Shown: in pieces, positions 5,221-9,103 of the stretch
Numbering within the stretch: the stretch's first letter is position 1
Layout of the letters: each line of letters begins with the position of its first letter
DNA from: JACCXJ01 sp052387115
GTDB lineage: Bacteria; Pseudomonadota; Gammaproteobacteria; JACCXJ01
DNA: 9,103 bases
NCBI GenBank assembly: GCA_052387115.1
Contig: JBQTJM010000086.1
Span: 1 to 9,103, forward strand
Direction: 5' to 3'
Notes under the pieces: model-generated
Databases searched by the model: none
The model's input: the letters and a program-made list of their open reading frames with translations, nothing else
Told to the model about the DNA's origin: nothing
Translations under genes and position numbers: made by a program

Positions 5221-6935
5221 CCCATGCTCGCCAGTTCCGGCACCTGATCCCCTGCCCTCTGTGTCAGCACCTCCACGGTGGCCTGATGTCGGCGCGCGCG
5301 GGCGGCCTGCTCCTGGAGCCGCTCGAGGGCGCCCAAGAGCTCGCTCGACAAGCCTGTCGCAGGGACCAGGAACTCCTGAGACGCCAGCTTGCTCAGATAG
5401 GTTCCCTGCTCACTGTCGCGGTACCGTTCCAGGATGGCCGCGCAACCGATGCCGGGGTTCGCTTGCACCAAGCCCAGGATCTCCACCAGGAGATCGACCC
5501 CCGGACGGGGCACGCCGGCCAGGCCCTGGACCTTGTCCGCCGCCACCGCGAGCGCCAGGTTGGGCTCGTGCAACAGGGTCGCGATGGCCTTACGCACCAG
5601 CGAGGGCACCGCGCGTCTCGGCTCGCCTCTCATCGAGGTGGAGCGCGGGCGGCTACCGGATGCCAGCCAGCGGGTCGCATCCATGCGTGCCAGGTCCGAC
5701 AGGTGCTGCGTCAGGAGGTCGCGCAGGGGGCCGCGGGGCACGGCCACGAGCAGCGGCGCCCCGATCTCCAGGAGGCGCGCCCGTCCCTCCTTGATGCGCA
5801 GGTCCACGCGTGCCGACAGGCTATCGAAGAGGAAAGTGGACAGGGGCGTAACGGCGTCTGCCCGTTCGAACAGGCCGGGCCCTTGGGTGCGCACCAGCGA
5901 GTCGGGATCCTCGCCGTTCGGCAGGAACAGGAACCCGACCGAGCGTCCCTCGCAGAGGTAGGCCAGGGCGGTTTCGAGCGCGCGCCAGGCGGCCCGGCGG
6001 CCGGCTTCGTCGCCGTCGAAACAGAAGACCAGATCGGGCACCACGCGGAACAGGCGGCCGAGGTGCTCGCGGGTCAGCGCCGTCCCTAGCGTTGCCACCG
6101 CGTTCGTGATGCCGTGCTGTGCGAGCGCCAGGACGTCCATATAGCCCTCGACCACGAACAAGCGCTTGGGCTTGTCGTGGCCCTGTAGCGCCTGAGGCAG
6201 GCCGTAGACCTCGCCGCCTTTGTGGAAGATCGGGGTCTCGGGGGAGTTCAGGTACTTGGGGGAGCCCTCGCCGATCACGCGGCCGCCGAAGCCGATGACG
6301 CGGCCGCGCGGGTCCTCGATGGGGAACATGACCCGATCGCGGAAGCGGTCGTAGCAGATACCGCCGTCCTTGCGGGCGAGCATGCCGCCCCGCACCAGGG
6401 CATCGACGCGGTCCGGATCGGTGCCGAGGCCGCACAGCAAGTGGTCCCAGCCGGGTGGCGCGTAGCCGATCCGATAGGCGGCCGCGATCCGGCCACTCAG
6501 CCCGCGCTGCTTCAGGTAGGCGACGGCCGGGCCCGCCGCGGGGTGCTGACTGAGTTGCGCCGCGAACCATTGGGCCGCTCGGTCCAGGACCGTGTATAGC
6601 TCCGCGTGCCCCTGTCGGCGCACGGGGCAGGTGTCCGTGGGGATCGGGAGGCCCACCCGGTCGGCGAGCTGGGACACGGCCTCGACGAAGCCGAGGCGGG
6701 CGTGCTCCATCAGGAAACGGATGGCGGAACCGGTGGCACCGCAGCCGAAGCAATGATAGAACTGCTTATCGGGATTGACGTTGAAAGAAGGGGTCTTCTC
6801 GCGATGAAAGGGACACAGGGCCTGGTAGCTGCGACCGACCTTCCTGAGCGGTAGGTGGGCGTCGATCACCTCGACGATGTCCACCCGCGCCAGCAACTCG
6901 TCAATGAAGGATTGGGGGATACGCCCGGCCGCCAT
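5208..6935 (-). CDS. dnaG: DNA primase DnaG
   Basis: A 575-residue bacterial primase that makes RNA primers for lagging-strand synthesis with the DnaB helicase. The N-terminal CHC2-type zinc-binding domain shows Cys41-x2-His44 and Cys62-x2-Cys65 (CPFHREKTPSF, YHCFGCGATG). The core contains RVIGFGGR (212-219). The TOPRIM domain has EGYMD (263-267, catalytic Glu263) and DGDEAGRRAA (307-316, metal-binding acidic residues), followed by GEDPDSLVR (341-349). The C-terminal part, from about 440, is poorly conserved, as expected for the helicase-binding domain. The start at ATG 6935 has GGGAGGAG 6 nt upstream, and that site is in a stem (see 6940-6967). A 96-bp gap with its own -10-like element separates it from yqeY. 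Its last codons are duplicated in the downstream repeats. Confidence 0.98.
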   Translation of the reverse strand: MAAGRIPQSFIDELLARVDIVEVIDAHLPLRKVGRSYQALCPFHREKTPSFNVNPDKQFYHCFGCGATGSAIRFLMEHARLGFVEAVSQLADRVGLPIPTDTCPVRRQGHAELYTVLDRAAQWFAAQLSQHPAAGPAVAYLKQRGLSGRIAAAYRIGYAPPGWDHLLCGLGTDPDRVDALVRGGMLARKDGGICYDRFRDRVMFPIEDPRGRVIGFGGRVIGEGSPKYLNSPETPIFHKGGEVYGLPQALQGHDKPKRLFVVEGYMDVLALAQHGITNAVATLGTALTREHLGRLFRVVPDLVFCFDGDEAGRRAAWRALETALAYLCEGRSVGFLFLPNGEDPDSLVRTQGPGLFERADAVTPLSTFLFDSLSARVDLRIKEGRARLLEIGAPLLVAVPRGPLRDLLTQHLSDLARMDATRWLASGSRPRSTSMRGEPRRAVPSLVRKAIATLLHEPNLALAVAADKVQGLAGVPRPGVDLLVEILGLVQANPGIGCAAILERYRDSEQGTYLSKLASQEFLVPATGLSSELLGALERLQEQAARARRHQATVEVLTQRAGDQVPELASMGQIK

Positions 6936-6939
6936 CTGG

Positions 6940-6967
6940 ACTCCTCCCGGGGGAGCTATAGAGGAGT
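6940..6967 (-). promoter_or_regulatory. Hairpin sequestering the dnaG Shine-Dalgarno
   Basis: In the minus-strand RNA, ACTCCTC (complement of 6961-6967) is perfectly complementary to GAGGAGT (complement of 6940-6946) across a 14-nt loop. The second arm is the dnaG ribosome binding site, ending 4 nt before the ATG. An alternative smaller stem CTCCC/GGGAG (6944-6948/6951-6955) also covers it. Such pairing would lower DnaG translation relative to rpsU. Confidence 0.55.
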
Positions 6968-6976
6968 TGAAAATAT

Positions 6977-6982
6977 ATTATA
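6977..6982 (-). promoter_or_regulatory. Candidate -10 element for dnaG
   Basis: TATAAT on the minus strand, perfect consensus, lies about 42 bp upstream of the dnaG ATG in an AT-rich island of otherwise GC-rich sequence. The -35 position (complement of about 7000-7005, CTGCTT) is a poor match and overlaps the hairpin at 6991-7027. Confidence 0.4.
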
Positions 6983-6990
6983 GATGCAGC

Positions 6991-7027
6991 GCCGCCCGAA
7001 AGCAGTGGGCGGGTATCGTCGGGCGGC
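6991..7027 (-). terminator. Hairpin between yqeY and dnaG, attenuator-like
   Basis: GCCGCCCGA (6991-6999) and TCGGGCGGC (7019-7027) form a perfect 9-bp stem with a 19-nt loop, starting 4 nt after the yqeY stop. Within the loop a second GGGCGG (7007-7012) can instead pair with CCGCCC at 6992-6997, giving a shorter mutually exclusive stem. There is no immediate T-run on the minus strand (GCTGCATC follows, then an AT-rich tract), so this is more likely a partial terminator, pause or RNA-stability element. The known E. coli operon has a terminator ahead of dnaG, so the position is suggestive. Confidence 0.5.
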
Positions 7028-7031
7028 GGGC

Positions 7032-7481
7032 TTAGCCGGCCAGCCGCTCTTTGACGAGCCGGCTCACCTCACTCAAATCGGCCCGACCCTGCAACCGTGG
7101 CTTCAGGACCCCCATGACCCTGCCGACGTCGCGCAGGGACTGCGCCGCGACCTCCTGGATGGCCTCGCCCACGAGGGCCGCGATCCGCGCCGCATCAATG
7201 GGCGCCGGCAGGTAGCTCTGCACGATCTCGAGCTCGAAGGCCTCCTGCCCGGCCAGATCCGCGCGCTTCGCCTGCGTGTAAATCGCGAGCGACTCCTTGC
7301 GCTGTTTGACCATCTTGTCGAGAACCTGCAGGACACCAGCATCGTCCAGACTCACGCGCTCATCCACCTCGCGCTGCTTGATGGCCGCGAGGATCAGACG
7401 CAGGGTGCCCAGTCGCCGCTTGTCGCCCGCCCGCAGCGCGGTCTTGGTGTCGTCGTCAACCCGACGCTTCAGCGTGTCCAT
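7032..7481 (-). CDS. yqeY: GatB/YqeY domain-containing protein
   Basis: 149 residues when started at ATG 7481 (MDTLKRRVDDDTKTALRAGD), the normal start pattern and length of YqeY proteins. Typical features are the N-terminal Lys/Arg-rich helix with LGTLRLILAAIKQREVDE, KQRKESLAIYTQAKRADLAG in the middle, ELEIVQSYLPAPI, and the C-terminal GRVMGVLKPRLQGRADLSEV. That last part is related to the tRNA-binding tail of GatB, the amidotransferase subunit that acts on mischarged tRNA. Its precise cellular role is not settled. It sits between rpsU and dnaG, as in many gammaproteobacteria. A GTG at 7505 is in frame but would add eight Pro/Gly-rich residues. No Shine-Dalgarno precedes 7481, and the gene start lies inside the end of rpsU, which suggests translational coupling. 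Confidence 0.93.
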   Translation of the reverse strand: MDTLKRRVDDDTKTALRAGDKRRLGTLRLILAAIKQREVDERVSLDDAGVLQVLDKMVKQRKESLAIYTQAKRADLAGQEAFELEIVQSYLPAPIDAARIAALVGEAIQEVAAQSLRDVGRVMGVLKPRLQGRADLSEVSRLVKERLAG

Positions 7482-7752
7482 CGGAGGTGGGCCGCCTGCC
7501 GCCACGCATGAAGCGGCGCGGGGGCTTGCGCTTTTGACCGAAGGCCGGGGTGAACCGGGCCTGGCTGCGGGCCAGCTTGCGCTGCCAGCGCTTCACGGCC
7601 GCAGCCGCCTTGCGCTTGCGGATCTGGGTAGGCTTCTCGTAGAACTCCCGGCGGTGGACCTCGGAGAGGACGCCGGCCTTCTCGCAGGCCCGCTTGAAAC
7701 GCCGCAAGGCGACGTCGAAGGGTTCGTTGTCTCGCACTCTAACCGACGGCAT
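7456..7752 (-). CDS. rpsU: 30S ribosomal protein bS21, with unusual C-terminal extension
   Basis: The first 70 or so residues are clear bS21: MPSVRVRDNEPFDVALRRFK, RACEKAGVLSEVHRREFYEK, then a Lys/Arg-rich tail RKRKAAAAVKRWQRKLARSQ. bS21 sits near the anti-Shine-Dalgarno end of 16S rRNA and supports initiation. The family is normally about 70-71 residues, ending shortly after KLAR. Here the frame continues to 98 residues through FTPAFGQKRKPPRRFMRGGR, ending EASG, and overlaps the yqeY start by 26 bp. The extension is basic and Pro/Gly-rich. It could be real or could reflect a frameshift or assembly error near 7530-7550. The start is at ATG 7752 with GGAGGAG (complement of 7763-7769) 10 nt upstream. 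It is the first gene of the minus-strand operon. Confidence 0.93.
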   Translation of the reverse strand: MPSVRVRDNEPFDVALRRFKRACEKAGVLSEVHRREFYEKPTQIRKRKAAAAVKRWQRKLARSQARFTPAFGQKRKPPRRFMRGGRRPTSDGHAEASG

Positions 7753-7791
7753 CGATGCTTTACTCCTCCACGGGATGACGAAAAGAGAGGG

Positions 7792-7800
7792 ACTATACCA
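7792..7800 (-). promoter_or_regulatory. Extended -10 promoter for the rpsU operon
   Basis: On the minus strand TGGTATAGT (complement of 7792-7800) combines an extended TG motif with a 5-of-6 -10 hexamer, about 40 bp upstream of the rpsU ATG. No good -35 is seen, which is tolerated by extended -10 promoters. The predicted start is near 7785. Confidence 0.55.
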
Positions 7801-7824
7801 TGCACGGCCACAAATCGCCCTTTC

Positions 7825-7955
7825 TTGATCCCCTCACCCCAACCCTCTCCCGGCGGGGCCCGGAGGGAGAGGGAGAAAAGACAGTGCCTCTCCCGGAGGG
7901 AGCGGATCTTAAGGAGGCGATCTATGGCCATGGCCAGATATAATCCAATCCGGGC
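7825..7955 (+). repeat. Repeat element between rpsU and tsaD, including copy A of the dispersed repeat
   Basis: The left part begins GATCCCCTCACCCC and contains CCCTCTCCC (7843-7851) paired with GGGAGAGGG (7865-7873), a 9-bp stem of a REP-like type common in proteobacterial intergenic DNA. The right part (7887-7955) matches, in inverse orientation, the copy at 1288-1351: CCTCTCCCGGAG, GGATCT, AAGGAGGCGAT, ATG, TGGCCAG, TATA, AATC. The element ends inside the tsaD upstream region, so it has replaced or supplied the sequence that drives tsaD expression. A relic of a REP-associated Y1 transposase element is one explanation, based on the encoded MARYNPI string. Confidence 0.7.
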
Positions 7956-8010
7956 GAAGAAACGAAAGGTAGGCGATGCGCGTCCTCGGGATCGAGACCT
8001 CGTGCGATGA
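7924..8010 (+). pseudogene. Small ORF with strong Shine-Dalgarno overlapping tsaD, possible transposase-start relic
   Basis: ATG 7924 is preceded by AAGGAGG (7911-7917) at 6 nt, the best ribosome binding site in the window. It opens a 28-codon frame beginning MAMARYNPIRAKKRKVGDAR that runs 35 bp into tsaD in another frame. The start resembles the MARYNP-type N-terminus I recall from some REP-associated Y1 transposases, but the similarity ends after a few residues. It may be a relic, or a leader peptide that delivers ribosomes to tsaD. Confidence 0.35.
7939..7944 (+). promoter_or_regulatory. Candidate -10 element for tsaD
   Basis: TATAAT, perfect consensus, lies 31 bp upstream of the tsaD ATG. 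No good -35 is present at 7916-7921 (GGCGAT). The hexamer lies inside repeat copy A and inside the small ORF, so it may be incidental. If used, the short leader would still include AAAGGTAGG before tsaD. Confidence 0.35.
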
Positions 8011-8989
8011 GACCGGCGTGGCCGTCTACGACTCGGCGCGCGGCCTCTTGGGCCACACCGTATTCAGCCAGGCCGCGCTGCACGAGGCCTACGGCGGGGT
8101 GGTCCCGGAGCTGGCGTCCCGCGACCACGTGCGCCGTCTGGTCCCCCTGGTGCGGGAGGTCATGCGCCAGGCGGGGGTTTCGGGCGCCGACATCGATGGG
8201 GTCGCCTACACCGCGGGCCCCGGCCTGGTCGGGGCCTTGCTGGTCGGGGCCTCGGTGGCCAGGGCCCTGGCGTGGGGTTGGGGTGTGGGGGCGATCGGCG
8301 TGCATCATATGGAGGCGCATCTCCTCGCCCCCATGCTCGAAACCCCGGCACCCGAGTTTCCATTCCTGGCGCTCCTGGTGTCGGGGGGCCACACCCAGCT
8401 GGTGGCGGTCAGCGATCTGGGGCGCTACCGGGTGCTGGGCGAGTCCCTGGACGACGCCGCCGGGGAGGCCTTCGACAAGACCGCCAAGCTGCTCGGTCTC
8501 GGCTACCCCGGGGGGCCGCCACTGGAGCGGCTGGCAGAGTCCGGGCGCACCGGGCGTTACCGTTTCCCGCGCCCCATGACGGACCGGCCCGGCCTGGATT
8601 TCAGCTTCAGCGGGCTCAAGACCCATACCCTCATGACCCTCCGCCAAGCCGGCCCCGATCCGGACACCCGCGCCGACATCGCGCGCGCGTTCCTGGAGGC
8701 CGTCGTCGATACCCTGTATATCAAATGCCGCCGCGCCTTGCGCGAGACGGGACTCAAGCGGCTCGTGGCCGCGGGCGGGGTGAGCGCCAACCGCGCGTTG
8801 CGCGGCCGGCTCGCCGGGCTCGCCGAGGAGCTGGGCGTGACCGTCCACTACCCGCGCCCGGAGCTCTGCACGGACAACGGGGCCATGGTGGCCTATGCGG
8901 GCTATCGCCGCCTGTCGCGGGGCGAGCGCGCCCCCCTCGCCTTCGAGGTGCGGCCACGCTGGCCGCTCGAGGACTTGACCTCCGGCTAG
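7976..8989 (+). CDS. tsaD: tRNA N6-adenosine threonylcarbamoyltransferase TsaD
   Basis: A 337-residue ASKHA-fold enzyme that transfers the threonylcarbamoyl group to A37 of ANN-decoding tRNAs, working with TsaB and TsaE. The N-terminal MRVLGIETSCDETGVAVYDS is diagnostic. The metal-binding HHMEAHLLAPM places His111 and His115 as in the E. coli protein. SGGHTQL (136-142), DDAAGEAFDKTAKLLGLGYP (159-178), GLDFSFSGLKT (206-216), AAGGVSANRALR (265-276) and the acidic CTDNGAMVA with Asp300 complete the site. Length is normal. The start at ATG 7976 has AAAGGTAGG just upstream. It is divergent from rpsU, as in E. coli and Pseudomonas. The tRNA-Ile(CAU) in this window decodes AUA and is among the expected t6A substrates. 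Confidence 0.98.
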   Translation: MRVLGIETSCDETGVAVYDSARGLLGHTVFSQAALHEAYGGVVPELASRDHVRRLVPLVREVMRQAGVSGADIDGVAYTAGPGLVGALLVGASVARALAWGWGVGAIGVHHMEAHLLAPMLETPAPEFPFLALLVSGGHTQLVAVSDLGRYRVLGESLDDAAGEAFDKTAKLLGLGYPGGPPLERLAESGRTGRYRFPRPMTDRPGLDFSFSGLKTHTLMTLRQAGPDPDTRADIARAFLEAVVDTLYIKCRRALRETGLKRLVAAGGVSANRALRGRLAGLAEELGVTVHYPRPELCTDNGAMVAYAGYRRLSRGERAPLAFEVRPRWPLEDLTSG

Positions 8990-9002
8990 CGCGTCAACGC
9001 CG

Positions 9003-9103
9003 CTACTCGTGCAGGGCGCCGATCTTCCGTTCGGTGCCGGCCAAGAGATTCCGGATATTGGAACGGTGCCGCCACAGGATCACGGCGGCCATGGCCGTCA
9101 CCG
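9003..9103 (-). CDS. plsY: Acyl-phosphate glycerol-3-phosphate acyltransferase PlsY, C-terminal end (partial)
   Basis: The last 32 residues and stop are present on the minus strand; the rest lies beyond the right edge. The tail reads VTAMAAVILWRHRSNIRNLL followed by AGTERKIGALHE. The WRHRSNIRNLLAGTE-IG signature is the conserved cytoplasmic end of PlsY, the inner-membrane enzyme that acylates glycerol-3-phosphate from acyl-phosphate to start phospholipid synthesis. Its stop is 13 bp from the tsaD stop, in convergent arrangement, with no terminator between. plsY beside tsaD is a common gammaproteobacterial arrangement, which supports the call. Confidence 0.93.
   Translation of the reverse strand, partial: VTAMAAVILWRHRSNIRNLLAGTERKIGALHE

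Noticed and set aside
5821..6753. 310-codon minus-strand frame inside dnaG
   Set aside because: Arg/Pro-rich alternative frame of dnaG, which is intact with zinc and TOPRIM motifs.
6940..7027. A classical intrinsic terminator upstream of dnaG
   Set aside because: The stems are real, but neither is followed directly by a T-run on the minus strand; reported instead as possible attenuator and SD-sequestering structures.
7922..8848. 308-codon minus-strand open frame opposite tsaD
   Set aside because: Antisense shadow of a fully conserved tsaD; the product shows no family pattern.

Overview
This window looks like a chromosomal segment of a GC-rich gammaproteobacterium. The main evidence is gene order. 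On the minus strand, read right to left, it runs rpsU, yqeY, dnaG, rpoD, then a tRNA-Ile(CAU). tsaD is divergent from rpsU, and the tail of plsY converges on tsaD. This is the macromolecular-synthesis locus as known in Pseudomonas-like and purple-sulfur-like gammaproteobacteria. I cannot name a genus from the sequence alone.

Left part (1-2158): the N-terminal GAF region of a probable sigma-54-type regulator runs off the left edge. Next come an SDR oxidoreductase (minus) and a divergent TetR-family regulator (plus). Between these two is a near-perfect 22-bp palindrome lying on candidate promoters for both genes, which suggests a self-contained regulator/enzyme pair.

Middle (2159-3069): about 400 bp with no convincing gene, ending in two hairpins. 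A small DUF1640-like coiled-coil/membrane protein follows, then the tRNA.

Right part (3070-9103): rpsU, yqeY, dnaG and rpoD couple ribosome assembly, replication priming and transcription initiation. The non-coding sequence here is unusually structured. bS21 has an atypical C-terminal tail overlapping yqeY. Competing hairpins lie between yqeY and dnaG. The dnaG Shine-Dalgarno is the arm of a 7-bp stem. A threefold 71-80 bp tandem repeat lies between dnaG and rpoD, and its unit contains a copy of the last codons of dnaG. A dispersed repeat, present in front of both the SDR gene and tsaD, carries a strong Shine-Dalgarno plus ATG; it may be a relic of a REP/RAYT-type mobile element.

Most of the window is ordinary housekeeping sequence. 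I do not see a complete new defence, mobile or biosynthetic system. The points worth a second look are the repeats, the RNA structures and the modified rpsU-yqeY junction.
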